Source: Roseiconus lacunae
GTDB lineage: Bacteria; Planctomycetota; Planctomycetia; Pirellulales; Pirellulaceae
Assembly (NCBI RefSeq): GCF_008312935.1
Contig: NZ_VSZO01000053.1
Coordinates: 496,001-560,000 of the forward strand
Reading direction: 5' to 3'
DNA length: 64,000 nucleotides
The stretch's first letter is position 1, and each line of letters opens with the position of its first letter. The position numbers were made by a program, and so were the translations under genes. Of this stretch, positions 53,707 through 63,064 are shown in pieces. Under the pieces are notes generated by a model. It saw only the letters and a program-made list of their open reading frames with translations. It was not told the DNA's origin and searched no databases.

Positions 53707-53710
53707 CTAG
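53609..53710. repeat. dispersed inverted repeat, copy 6 (covers a stop codon)
   Basis: The arms are ATTAGCCGCATGGCGTTAGC at 53609 and AACCGGGGCTAATGCTCGTC at about 53646, with a 10-nt loop. The tail GAATCGAACTGAAACACTCG...GACGGAGCACTAGG resembles that of copies 3, 4 and 7. The final CTA (53707-53709) is the TAG stop of the minus-strand RND gene. Confidence 0.7.
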
Positions 53711-56700
53711 GTAGCGTTTTCGGAGCGGACAAAAACATTGCGAAACTCCATTGCCAAGCTGAACATTGTTGGTACCAAGAACAACGTAAACACTGTCGAT
53801 ACGACCAATCCGCCTAGAACGACACTGCCAAGACCACGGTAAAGTTCGCTGCCTGCTCCGGGGAACAACACAAGTGGCAATAAGCCGAGAACCGTTGTCG
53901 TCGTCGTCATAAAAATCGGACGGATACGCGAACGCACGCTTTCGAGAATTGCCTGCTTCGGTGGCATCTTTTCGATTCGCATCAAGTTTAGTGATTGATG
54001 GACAATCAAAATGGGGTTGTTCACCACCGTCCCGATCAGGATCACGAATCCCAGCATCGTCAGGATGTCCAGTGACTGCATGTAATACAGATTAAGCAAA
54101 CGCAGTCCGAGGACTCCGCCGACCGCCCCGAGCGGCACGACCAAGATAATCACTAATGGATACAACCAAGATTCGAACAGGGCGACCATTAATAAGTAGG
54201 TAATCAGAAGAGCCAGCAGAACGTTAAAACGCAGAGCCTGCCATGTATCACGTAGTTTGTCAGCCGTACCGGCCAAATTAACGCGGTAGCCCGGCGGCAG
54301 TCGACCGCTATCGATCATCGGTTGGACGACTTGGGATTCAATTTGAACCATCGCATCTTCGAGCGCGACTTCGGGAGGCGGAGAAACTTCGATCGTGATC
54401 GCACGCAGTCTCTCACGGTGATTGATCTGTTCGGGACCACTTCCAAGTTCGACGTCGCTGAGCGCGATCAATGGGATTAATTCGCCGCCAGGTGTGGCGA
54501 TCGGCAACGCTCGGATGTCTTGCGAACGTTCGGCCAACCGGGTTTCGCCCTTGATCGTCAGGTCGATTTTGTCACCGTCAAGAAAGTAATCTGCCGCGTA
54601 TGCCCCATCGACGAGGGCGTCAACGGTGTAGCCGAGATCGGAACTGTTCACACCCATTTCCGCTGCTTGCATCAATCGCGGTTTGACGTGCAATTCTGGT
54701 GCGGACAAATCCAAGCTAGGAACCGGTCGGACCTGAGCGTCAGGGAAAACACCTTTGGTCGCGCCGAGCACTTGGCCGCCGAGTCCGACGAGCGTTTCCA
54801 ATTCAGGTCCGGTGATTTCGACGTCGATCGTTCGTCCCGCGGTCAATCCTTGTTCGAACAAACTGGACTGTTTCGCGATGGCAAACGTTCCCGGTAATTG
54901 TGAACCAATCTTTTGAACCAGCGGAATCAAGCGACTGACTTCAGACGGTTCGTATGCGCGAATCCCCATGAACACCTGGCGTCCACGGGCGACGAAAAAG
55001 AAGTCTCCGATGATTGGGAAATCCAGGTTTTCCGCTTCAGGAGAACCCGGCAATACGTCCCAATACGGGCGGAGGTTACGTTCGACCGTCTCGCCCATCT
55101 CGACCAATTGAGGAAGATTGTATCCCGGTGGTGGCAACAGAATCCCAAACACAAGGTTGCGATTTCCTGTTGGTAGGTATTCTACCTTCGGCCATACCAA
55201 CCAGCTGATGCCAACGGCACTTCCAATCAGAACGAATGAAAACACGATCCGCCGGACAAATCCGCCAAGAATCCAACGGTTGATTTTGACTGTTAGTCCG
55301 ACGACGAATTCGCCGAGAGATTCGATCCAACGGACCAGTCGAGTTTTCTTTCGTTCTTTAGGTTTATTCGTTTCCTGATTCGGTGCGGTGCTGCGATCTC
55401 GAAGCAATCGGCGCGACATCATCGGGATGAACGTCATCGAGACGACCAGCGACAATGCGACCGCACCGCTGATCGCCAGCGCGATGTCCCGAAACAGTTG
55501 CCCAGCTTCTTCTTGAACAAAGACGATCGGTAAGAAGACGGCGATGGTGGTCAAAGTCGACGACAGCACCGCTCCCCAGACTTCGACGGTGCCGTTGATT
55601 GCCGCGTCGAGTGGGCGTTCGCCTTCGTCCCACCTGCGGAAAATGTTTTCTAACACAACGACGGCGTTATCGACCAGCATCCCGACCGCGAATGCCAGTC
55701 CGGCCAAACTGATCACATTGAGCGACCGTCCCAGGATACCCAGCGTCAAGAAAGTCCCGACGATACTGATCGGAATCGCCAAACCGACGATCAACGCACC
55801 GCGGGCAAACCAAAAGCCCGCACCGAGCATCAACGCCAGTGTCAGCAGAAAGAACCACGGAGAAAATTGCGATGCAATCGCACTCGCTGCGATCGCGGGG
55901 ATCAAGAAGATCACTCGCACGCCGAGATGCAAAAACAGCATCAAGACGACCATCGTCAGTGCACTGCCGATGAAGATGTTTTGCTGAACGAGATCAAGTG
56001 CCGAATAAATGTACTCGGTTTCGTCATACACCTGAATGAGTTGCAGCCCACGATCCTTGAGCAAACCTTCGTTCAGCTCCTCTCGGACTTCGCGAAGCCC
56101 GGCCATCACGTCCAGTACGTTCGCACCGGTTTCTCGGAGCGCGTTAACGGCGATACTTGATTCACCAAAACGCCGCACCAGTCCAGTCGCCTTTTTATGG
56201 CCAAGCCGAACTTCGGCAACGTCACGAACGTATACCGGGTTTTCATCTCGAACGGCGAGCAGTTGGTGTTCGACTTGTTCGGGCGAGCGAAATTGTCCTA
56301 GCGTTCGTACGATCCATCGGCGTTTGCCTTCCCAATAATCACCGCCCGAGGTGTCTTGGTTTTGGCCACGCAGTACATTGCGAACTTCGGCGATCGTGAG
56401 TTGTCGGGCGGCAAGTTTTTCGGGATCGATGATCACTTGCAGTTCATCTTCAAGACCACCGAGCACGTTCGCTTGCGAAACTCCCGAAACACGTTCGAAT
56501 TTGGCTTCGATTTCGTCTTCGGCAAAACGTTGAAGTTTGGGGACATCGATTGCCTCGGCCGGCAGAAGCTCTTTGACCGCCGGCGTTTTATCGCTCATCA
56601 TTCGAAGCCGGAGCATCGCAAGCCCCGAGTTTTCGATCTTACGGATCGCCGCGATTTCTTCGGCCAGTTCCGGATGGTCTTTGACGAACTGTTCGAATCG

Positions 56701-57156
56701 GGCGTTATCGGGTTGGCGTGCACTGAGGATAAACCAAGCGATCGGCCGGTCGTTTGCGTTGGCCGTCGAGATCACCGGTTTATCGGCATCGATCGGGTAT
56801 TCACGCACTTGTTCGAGTCTGCCGATGACATCGACGACTGCTTTTTGCATGTCGGTTCCCACCAAGAACTCGATAATAATCTTACCCGCCGAGTCGGAGC
56901 TTTCCGATGTCAGTTTGGTGACGCCTTCGACGCCTTTGAGCTGTTCCTCTTGCTCGATGACAATCTCCTGCTCGACTTCTTTTGGGCTCGCCCCAGGCCA
57001 GCGGGTTTCGACCGTAATCGTCGGCGTTTGGACTTCGGGGGTCAGTTGCATCGGCATGCGTAGCAACGCAACCCAACCGAACAATGCAACTAGCAAGACA
57101 CCGACTGAAACTTTCGCCGGGTTTTTGACGAAGAACTCAATCAACGACATTGCCAT
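53707..57156 (-). CDS. RND efflux pump inner-membrane subunit (HAE1-like)
   Basis: 1149-aa AcrB/HAE1-family transporter with twelve helices and two large periplasmic loops. The N-terminus (IEFFVKNPAKVSVGVLLVALFG) and the GASPKEVEQEI, IGRLEQVREYP and GTFLTLGILGRSLNVISLAG segments are typical. In TM4 the proton-relay pair is D-N (GMLVDNAVVVLEN), where AcrB has D-D. The second half repeats the fold (LMVALFESWLYPLVIILVVPLG). It is co-transcribed with the upstream adaptor gene (20-bp overlap). No outer-membrane channel gene is in the window. The stop lies inside repeat copy 6. Confidence 0.92.
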   Translation of the reverse strand: MAMSLIEFFVKNPAKVSVGVLLVALFGWVALLRMPMQLTPEVQTPTITVETRWPGASPKEVEQEIVIEQEEQLKGVEGVTKLTSESSDSAGKIIIEFLVGTDMQKAVVDVIGRLEQVREYPIDADKPVISTANANDRPIAWFILSARQPDNARFEQFVKDHPELAEEIAAIRKIENSGLAMLRLRMMSDKTPAVKELLPAEAIDVPKLQRFAEDEIEAKFERVSGVSQANVLGGLEDELQVIIDPEKLAARQLTIAEVRNVLRGQNQDTSGGDYWEGKRRWIVRTLGQFRSPEQVEHQLLAVRDENPVYVRDVAEVRLGHKKATGLVRRFGESSIAVNALRETGANVLDVMAGLREVREELNEGLLKDRGLQLIQVYDETEYIYSALDLVQQNIFIGSALTMVVLMLFLHLGVRVIFLIPAIAASAIASQFSPWFFLLTLALMLGAGFWFARGALIVGLAIPISIVGTFLTLGILGRSLNVISLAGLAFAVGMLVDNAVVVLENIFRRWDEGERPLDAAINGTVEVWGAVLSSTLTTIAVFLPIVFVQEEAGQLFRDIALAISGAVALSLVVSMTFIPMMSRRLLRDRSTAPNQETNKPKERKKTRLVRWIESLGEFVVGLTVKINRWILGGFVRRIVFSFVLIGSAVGISWLVWPKVEYLPTGNRNLVFGILLPPPGYNLPQLVEMGETVERNLRPYWDVLPGSPEAENLDFPIIGDFFFVARGRQVFMGIRAYEPSEVSRLIPLVQKIGSQLPGTFAIAKQSSLFEQGLTAGRTIDVEITGPELETLVGLGGQVLGATKGVFPDAQVRPVPSLDLSAPELHVKPRLMQAAEMGVNSSDLGYTVDALVDGAYAADYFLDGDKIDLTIKGETRLAERSQDIRALPIATPGGELIPLIALSDVELGSGPEQINHRERLRAITIEVSPPPEVALEDAMVQIESQVVQPMIDSGRLPPGYRVNLAGTADKLRDTWQALRFNVLLALLITYLLMVALFESWLYPLVIILVVPLGAVGGVLGLRLLNLYYMQSLDILTMLGFVILIGTVVNNPILIVHQSLNLMRIEKMPPKQAILESVRSRIRPIFMTTTTTVLGLLPLVLFPGAGSELYRGLGSVVLGGLVVSTVFTLFLVPTMFSLAMEFRNVFVRSENAT

Positions 57157-58480
57157 CTCCTTTTTGGCTCACTTCACTTGTCGACGGTGTTGCCGTATTC
57201 GGTACCAGGTTCACCAGACTGGGCTCGCCGTTTCGATTGGGGATGATCCGCTCGTTTCCTTTGACCACCACAAGGTGGCTGGGATCGATCGCGCCGGTAA
57301 CTTGGATTAAGCTTCCGTCGGCGACGCCCAGCCGTACCGGTACGGGGCTCGCTTTGGCTTGCTGGCTCTGGTCGCCACGCGTAATAGAAGCAGGGTCAAT
57401 GACCCATACCACCGGTTGCGCTCCGCCAAGAACCAACGCGTCTTTGGGAACCAAGACTGCCTGCGTTCGGCCTCCCGTTGCCAGCATCACCCGTGTCAGC
57501 ATCCCTGCTTTGAGAAGCGGGTCACCGGATTTCTTGATGGTATTCTTGACGCGAATTTTGACAGGGAATGTACGCGAACGAACATCCGCTTGAGGGACGA
57601 TCGCTTCGACCCGACCGGTCAACGCTTGGTCTGGCAATGCAGGGACTTCGACGCGCACCGAATCACCCACGTTAATGTAAGCCACTTGGCTGTCGACGAC
57701 TTTTGCGACCACATCAACCTCGTCGAGCGCGATGACCTCGGCAACCGCGCCACCTTGAGTCGCCCAGGCACCGATGTCGGTGTGCTTGACCGTGATATAG
57801 CCCGTGAAACGCGTGTAGATCGTATACTTTTTAATCTGATCTTCGAGTTTGTTGACCACTGCCTCTTGCATCGCCACCTGAGCTTTCGCCTGTGCGATTT
57901 TTTCCGGACGTGGTCCGTCGATCGCAAGTTGAAGTGCTGCTTTGGCCTCGTCGAATTCTTCTTGAGTCGATTCGGCGATGGAACGCGCTGAGTCGAATTC
58001 CGATTGCGAGGTCGCGTTCTTCTGCCGAAGCACGGCGAGACGCTCAAGTTCGCGTTGACCGAACTCGGCCATCACTTTCGCCCTCGACAGCCTCGCCCGC
58101 GCTTGGTTGATTTCCTCTGGTAAGGAACCGTTTTCCATTTCCCGAAGCTGCTCACGGCGATAATCCAATTCGGCTTTCGCGGCTGCAAGCTCCAAGCTGA
58201 TCGTGGCCGTTAAAAGCTGAGCCAAAGGCTGGTCTTTTTCGACGCGATCACCTTCTTCAAAGAAGACTTCGATCACACGCCCGTCAACGGCTGATCCAAC
58301 GAGAGCTCGTCGAGGAGGCGTGACGGTTCCAACAAATGTTTGACCGCTCGCAACTTCTCGGCTAACGATCGGCGTGATCTCAACCAAAGCGGGGCCGCCT
58401 TGGCCGAAGAGCTTGCTGGGCGAAAAGGCAATGACCGCAATAACCAAAAATGCGATCGGAATAAGGCTGGATTTCGACAT
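57137..58480 (-). CDS. RND periplasmic adaptor (HlyD/MFP family)
   Basis: 447-aa adaptor with a hydrophobic N-terminus (SSLIPIAFLVIAVIAF), split lipoyl-like strands (ALVGSAVDGRVIEVFFEEGD, RFTGYITVKHTDIGAWA), a long coiled-coil hairpin (about 90-200, rich in A, E, R, Q) and a beta-barrel (ALPDQALTGRVEAIVPQAD). The start at 58480 gives a proper signal; the frame upstream to 58543 is not needed. It precedes the pump gene, overlapping it by 20 bp. Confidence 0.9.
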   Translation of the reverse strand: MSKSSLIPIAFLVIAVIAFSPSKLFGQGGPALVEITPIVSREVASGQTFVGTVTPPRRALVGSAVDGRVIEVFFEEGDRVEKDQPLAQLLTATISLELAAAKAELDYRREQLREMENGSLPEEINQARARLSRAKVMAEFGQRELERLAVLRQKNATSQSEFDSARSIAESTQEEFDEAKAALQLAIDGPRPEKIAQAKAQVAMQEAVVNKLEDQIKKYTIYTRFTGYITVKHTDIGAWATQGGAVAEVIALDEVDVVAKVVDSQVAYINVGDSVRVEVPALPDQALTGRVEAIVPQADVRSRTFPVKIRVKNTIKKSGDPLLKAGMLTRVMLATGGRTQAVLVPKDALVLGGAQPVVWVIDPASITRGDQSQQAKASPVPVRLGVADGSLIQVTGAIDPSHLVVVKGNERIIPNRNGEPSLVNLVPNTATPSTSEVSQKGDGNVVD

Positions 58481-59195
58481 TGGCAAAGACAGAAAAATGC
58501 GGAGATGCAACATACATTGCTGCCAAGCGGTCCGACTTGGCATTTGACCGATTGAATCCCCTCGCAGCTAGCGCCACCCGATGATCACGCCACGAACCCA
58601 GAATGCGGCTGCGAGGCAATTGCCGAGCGAACCTGTGACGCTGGTCCGTCCTAGGCCAAGTGCCAGACGACCGGACACTCGGGGGATGAACAAGCTGTCT
58701 TCGGTCGGCGTGATGGCGACTGTCAGCGGTTTCGGCTGACGAATCCTTGGCTGACGAATCCTTTGAGCAATGGGATCGGGGGGCGATAGGCGGGCGGTGG
58801 GAATCCGTTGGCATCCTTAACGATACCTCCCCGGTATCGCCACACAAGTCTACGGGGCATCGATCCGATAGCGTTCGGACTGAATCAGCGTCCTCGACAA
58901 AGCGAATGCCAAGATTCAGTGCGCATCGACGCATCCGTGTTCAGTCTTGCGAACGGAGTGTATCGTTCATAGCCGTCCGGTGTGTGACGAGAAAACGTGA
59001 CACCGGTAAGTCAGCAATACCAACGTCCCTTCGACATCGACTGGATGAGTGATTGATCTGAAGCATTTGCCTAATGCTCCGTCGAGATCAAATGTTCGGT
59101 TTCAACTCATCAGCCGTCGGGCGTCAGTCCCGGATATTGCCCGGAAACCTTGGCTAACTCCAGTCGGCTGATGCTAATTTTCGGATGATGACGAA
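58481..59195. other. intergenic region with repeat copy 7
   Basis: Upstream of the adaptor gene. Open frames at 58747-59052 (plus) and on the minus strand are not convincing. The 3' third is repeat copy 7. No promoter stands out. Confidence 0.4.
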
Positions 59196-59200
59196 CTAGG
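59069..59200. repeat. dispersed inverted repeat, copy 7
   Basis: An outer tail in inverse orientation (CCTAATGCTCCGTCGAGATC...) is followed by a left arm (about 59108, ATCAGCCGTCGGGCGTCAGT) and right arm (about 59145, AAACCTTGGCTAACTCCAGT). The element runs up to the stop codon (CTA, 59196-59198) of the DUF2314 gene. Confidence 0.6.
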
Positions 59201-59666
59201 GATCGACCAGGATCGCCCGTAGTTGATCGGCTTGTTCGGCGGGCATGGTTTCGAGTAGCGGTCGGAGGGTGTAGTTACCGTGCATCATTCCGTCTTTCAT
59301 AAACATCCAGTCAGAAATCTCTTCTTGCTTGATCGTCCAGCTCTGGCCAATTTTTACATTGGAAACGATCCCCGGTTCGTTGTTGATGATCCCTGTGAAC
59401 ACGCCGTCTTTGAGATCAAGATTTGTCAACCAAAAGTGTTCGGTCTCCCCGTCGTCTTCGATCGGTGCTTTGACGGCATGGTCGCTCCCCGTAGGGTTTT
59501 CGAGCTCTGCGACAAACGTTGAAACACTATTTTGGGCTTTTCCGATCGCTTGTTCCATCGCGTCTTGATCATAGCCCGACGTCACCAGGGTCTCCGGAGT
59601 CTCCGCGTCTGGAGCACTGCAACCTATCAAACAGATACCAAGGGCGAGCAATCCAGTAAGACGCAT
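59196..59666 (-). CDS. DUF2314 lipoprotein
   Basis: 156-aa lipoprotein: signal and lipobox (LLALGICLIGC), linker, then a DUF2314 domain (about 50-150) with FWLTNLDLKDGVFTGIINNEP and the ISDWMFMKDGMMHGNYTLRPLL end typical of the family. DUF2314 proteins often relate to cell-surface or toxin-immunity contexts; none of those partners is seen here. The start at 59666 is the first that gives the signal peptide; upstream in-frame codons to 59729 look non-coding. Confidence 0.85.
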   Translation of the reverse strand: MRLTGLLALGICLIGCSAPDAETPETLVTSGYDQDAMEQAIGKAQNSVSTFVAELENPTGSDHAVKAPIEDDGETEHFWLTNLDLKDGVFTGIINNEPGIVSNVKIGQSWTIKQEEISDWMFMKDGMMHGNYTLRPLLETMPAEQADQLRAILVDP

Positions 59667-59908
59667 GGCAAACTCCGCAATCGTGGACGGTTTTCGGGGG
59701 GAAGTTGATCTCTCAACAGGAAGCGACACCTTAGCGTAGCAGAGCTCGTGCGAACATGGACGGCAGGAAACACAAACCCGACCGGGAAGTCACGTTCACA
59801 ACTGAGTCGAAATTGTGCTTGGCGTTTTTGTCCGGTAAGCGACGTATGGAACCGTGATGGAAGGCTATCGGGAGACGGTCTTGAGGGAACGTCCTTCAAA
59901 GTGACGGA

Positions 59909-62056
59909 ATGCCTTCGATCTTCGGGATGAACGCGCAGGTAAGTTTGCGTACCCCCCAATTCCGATGGGAATTTATCGTGGAACCGTTATCTAACCCGCT
60001 GAATCCTCGAACAGTGAACCCGTTTCAGGCTTGGCTTCCTCGTCATTGCTTGGATGACAATCCCGAGCATGCGAGAGTCGCGAAGCTGCTGTTCTTTTAT
60101 GCCGTGATCGGCTTGATTGTCGGTAGCTTTTACGTTTTGGTTTATTGTCTGTTGGCCCTGTACTTCTCTGCTGCGAGTATCGCAATCGCGGTCGTTGGCG
60201 GCGTGGCTGCACTCTATCAGCTCTATCGGGGAGAACGTTTGGCCGTCGCGGGCCACATCATTGCGCTATGCGCCTTTGCCGCGGTCGCCGGAATTATTCC
60301 AGAAACGGGTATGATACATTCACCAACTTTCGGTTGGTTGTTCGCCGCTCCGATGATGGCCGCGTCGACCCTGGGATTCCGTGCGGGGCTATTTTGGTTG
60401 TTGACGGTGTTGTGCTATATCGCAACGATCTTTTTCGTCGGCGCAAGTCTATCAGAGCCCTTGCACACGGTCTCAAGTGATGTTCGCGAATTGTTCGTCG
60501 CGGTCGTTCATGGTGGGCTGATCCTTACGATCTTTGCAACGGCTTGGTCATTTTCAAACGCTCAAACATCAGCTTTCAAGGCCCTGCACCAAGCCAGGCG
60601 AATCGCCGAAGACGCATTGCTTGACGCCGAACAAACACACAATGACGCCATCCTGGTGCTGAATAATATCAGCGAAGGTTTGGTTATGATCACACTGGAG
60701 GGAAAAGTCGCGGGAGACCCATCGAAGCAATTTCAAGAATGGTTCGGAACCCCACAGAAAGGTCAGGCGATCTGGGAGCACATGGAGCCACAAAACCCAC
60801 TGCTAGCAGGTCTACTGGAACTTAACTGGGAACAGCTGCTGTGCGATTGGATGCCGTTGGACTTGGGAATCGACCAACTCCCGAAACGGTTCGACCATCA
60901 GGGGCGGACGTTCTCGCTGAGGTATCAACCCGTTGTCCAGGCCAGTCATGAGCCTTCGCAGTTGTTGATGATCTGCACGGATATCACCGCTGAACTGGAG
61001 GCCGAACATTCGAACGATCTTCAGAAAGAACAGATGGCAATCTTTTCACGATTCGCAAAAGATCCGCGTAGTGTTCGCGGTTTTCTTGAAGAGTCGCAGC
61101 GATTGGTCAGCCTTGTTGACAATGGAAAGGGGACTTTCGCAGAACAGAAACGATGGATCCACACTCTGAAAGGCAACTTTGGAATCTTTGGATTGACTAG
61201 CTTCGCCCGTTGGTTGCATCAGCTCGAAGACGAACTCGACGAACAGTGCGATGTTTGTGATCTATCACAGCGCCAGGCAATTGCTTCGCAGTGGGAATCT
61301 GTGCGGGAGCGACTCTCGATGATCATCCCGGAAGAATCAAAGGAACGTGTCACCATCGACCGGTCGCGAATCGAATCAACGTTGTTGACCGCCCGGCAAG
61401 AACGATCCATCACCACGTTGATTGACGAAATCCAGCGTTGGACGTGGGACGACGTCAGGCAACGATTTGACTTGTTGGCGGAGCGTGCGAAAGCCCTCGG
61501 TGAGCGACTCGAAAAACCTGGCATGACAGTTTTAATCGATTGCGATCGTGTCCGTACGCCCCCGACGACGGAATGGAATTCGTTTTGGAATGCACTGACG
61601 CATGTCGTACGCAACGCCGTTGATCATGGAATCGAACCGGCTGAGGTTCGGCTGAACTCAGGGAAGCATGCAACTGGGGTATTGCAATTCAATGCATTCG
61701 AAAATCCCAAGAACCTAGTGATCGAAATCTGCGATGACGGCGGAGGTGTCGATTGGAAACGGGTTGCCACTAAAGCGATGAAGTTAGGGCTTCGGACGTC
61801 GATGGGTGAACAGCTACAGGACTTGTTGTTTGCCGATGGGCTTTCAACCAAAGCGACCGTTTGCGACACGTCTGGTCGGGGTGTGGGAATGAGTGCCGCG
61901 AAAGAAGCTTGCCTGGCACTCGACGGAAAGATCGAAGTCGATTCATCTGAAGGTCGAGGCACAACGTTCCGTTTCGTTTTTCCGATCGAGTCAATCTCGC
62001 CGACCGAAGTCATTGGCTCGCCGACCGAAGTCTCTGAATCAAGTCAGTCGACCTAG
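59909..62056 (+). CDS. membrane-bound CheA-like histidine kinase
   Basis: 715-aa protein with five to six N-terminal helices (about 58-215), a PAS-like segment (ILVLNNISEGLVMITLEGKV), an Hpt domain (H418 in WIHTLKGNFGIFGLTSFARW) and a CheA-type HATPase domain (VVRNAVDHGIEPAEVR, CDDGGGVDW, GRGVGMSAAKEA). The usual HisKA helix and the CheW-like P5 domain of CheA are absent. It could autophosphorylate on the Hpt like CheA but read a membrane or small-molecule signal directly. The ATG at 59909 is used; an alternative at 59927 exists. Confidence 0.85.
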   Translation: MPSIFGMNAQVSLRTPQFRWEFIVEPLSNPLNPRTVNPFQAWLPRHCLDDNPEHARVAKLLFFYAVIGLIVGSFYVLVYCLLALYFSAASIAIAVVGGVAALYQLYRGERLAVAGHIIALCAFAAVAGIIPETGMIHSPTFGWLFAAPMMAASTLGFRAGLFWLLTVLCYIATIFFVGASLSEPLHTVSSDVRELFVAVVHGGLILTIFATAWSFSNAQTSAFKALHQARRIAEDALLDAEQTHNDAILVLNNISEGLVMITLEGKVAGDPSKQFQEWFGTPQKGQAIWEHMEPQNPLLAGLLELNWEQLLCDWMPLDLGIDQLPKRFDHQGRTFSLRYQPVVQASHEPSQLLMICTDITAELEAEHSNDLQKEQMAIFSRFAKDPRSVRGFLEESQRLVSLVDNGKGTFAEQKRWIHTLKGNFGIFGLTSFARWLHQLEDELDEQCDVCDLSQRQAIASQWESVRERLSMIIPEESKERVTIDRSRIESTLLTARQERSITTLIDEIQRWTWDDVRQRFDLLAERAKALGERLEKPGMTVLIDCDRVRTPPTTEWNSFWNALTHVVRNAVDHGIEPAEVRLNSGKHATGVLQFNAFENPKNLVIEICDDGGGVDWKRVATKAMKLGLRTSMGEQLQDLLFADGLSTKATVCDTSGRGVGMSAAKEACLALDGKIEVDSSEGRGTTFRFVFPIESISPTEVIGSPTEVSESSQST

Positions 62057-62283
62057 CCTGTTCATCTGTCGGCGCCCGATGCTACGATCAAAGCGAGCAA
62101 GGCGGCACCGTGTCAGCGGAGGCCAAGATGCTTGCCGCCGGTCGCCCGCACGACACCCACAAGCCCCAGCGATCGTGGTGCGTCTCGATCGAAACGTCTC
62201 AATTCTCACCGTGATCCCAATCGAGTACATTAGCTGCCCACGACAATTGTCGGACGTCAACGAAGGGCACCGGAGTAGGATCG
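62057..62283. other. intergenic region, nothing recognised
   Basis: Upstream of the CoA-binding protein gene. Short open frames lack coding character. No repeat copy or terminator was found. Confidence 0.4.
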
Positions 62284-62676
62284 ATGCAGCAGCAAATAGC
62301 GAATTTTTTATCCGAAGCTACCTATGCGGTCGCCGGTGCGTCAACTCGGCAACACAAATATGGCAACAAGGTCTTTCGTGCACTGGTCGAATCTGGACGG
62401 ACCACCTATCCCCTCAATCCGATCTCGGAGTCGGTCGAAGGGCACCGAGCGTTCCCGACTCTTGGTGATCTTCCCGAAGTCCCCGCTTCACTCTCGATTG
62501 TCACCCCCCCGCAAGTGACTCGAACGATCATTGCGGAAGCTATCAAGTTGGGCGTCAAACACGTGTGGATGCAACCCGGGGCCGAAGATGCCGATGCGAG
62601 TCAACTGGCACGAGACGCCGGCCTGACGGTCATCGATGACGGAAGTTGTTTGCTCGTGCTACTCGCTCGTTCATGA
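62284..62676 (+). CDS. CoA-binding (YccU-type) protein
   Basis: 130-aa Rossmann-fold protein: YAVAGASTRQHKYGNKVFRA is the dinucleotide/CoA-binding loop, followed by YPLNP, SIVTPPQVTRTI and HVWMQPGAED, as in the YccU family. It lacks other acetyl-CoA synthetase domains. The role is thought to be CoA-ester sensing. It converges on the CsaA-like gene with a 14-bp gap. Confidence 0.88.
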   Translation: MQQQIANFLSEATYAVAGASTRQHKYGNKVFRALVESGRTTYPLNPISESVEGHRAFPTLGDLPEVPASLSIVTPPQVTRTIIAEAIKLGVKHVWMQPGAEDADASQLARDAGLTVIDDGSCLLVLLARS

Positions 62677-62690
62677 CGTGCGGTCACGCG

Positions 62691-63041
62691 TTAACCGAGT
62701 TTCGCGCCATTGGGAACCTCATGATCGGGGACCGCGAGAATGACGGCTCCGTCGTCACGGTAAAAACCGGTCAGTAAGAACTCTGACATGATCGGTCCGA
62801 TCTGTTTCTTGGGGAAATTGATCACCCCGATCACCTGTCGTCCGACCAACGAGGCCTTTTCGTATTGGTCGGTGATTTGGGCACTGGTGCGTTTCACGCC
62901 AATGTCGTTGCCGAAGTCAACCGTCACTTTATAAGCTGGCTTTCGTGCTTCTGGAAAGTCTTCGACCGCGATCACCGTCCCGACGCGCAGCTCGACCTTT
63001 TCAAAATCAGACCATTCGATGGTCGCCGGTACATCAGGCAT
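62691..63041 (-). CDS. csaA: CsaA-like tRNA-binding-domain protein
   Basis: 116-aa single-domain protein with the tRNA-binding OB fold of CsaA and the Arc1p/EMAP II group: [40 protein letters not shown] and [14 protein letters not shown]. CsaA acts as a chaperone or tRNA-binding protein. The ATG at 63041 gives the family length. The TTG at 63068, overlapping the upstream gene's TGA, would add nine residues. Co-transcription with the HD gene is likely. Confidence 0.85.
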   Translation of the reverse strand: MPDVPATIEWSDFEKVELRVGTVIAVEDFPEARKPAYKVTVDFGNDIGVKRTSAQITDQYEKASLVGRQVIGVINFPKKQIGPIMSEFLLTGFYRDDGAVILAVPDHEVPNGAKLG

Positions 63042-63064
63042 CGCGTTTAGAAATAAGTTTCGAG

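Noticed and set aside
56537-57310. 257-codon plus-strand frame opposite the RND/adaptor genes
   Set aside because: Antisense to conserved transporter sequence; low-complexity translation.
53609-59200. Inverted repeats considered as CRISPR-like units
   Set aside because: Units are far apart, inverted and lack regular spacers; no cas genes are present.
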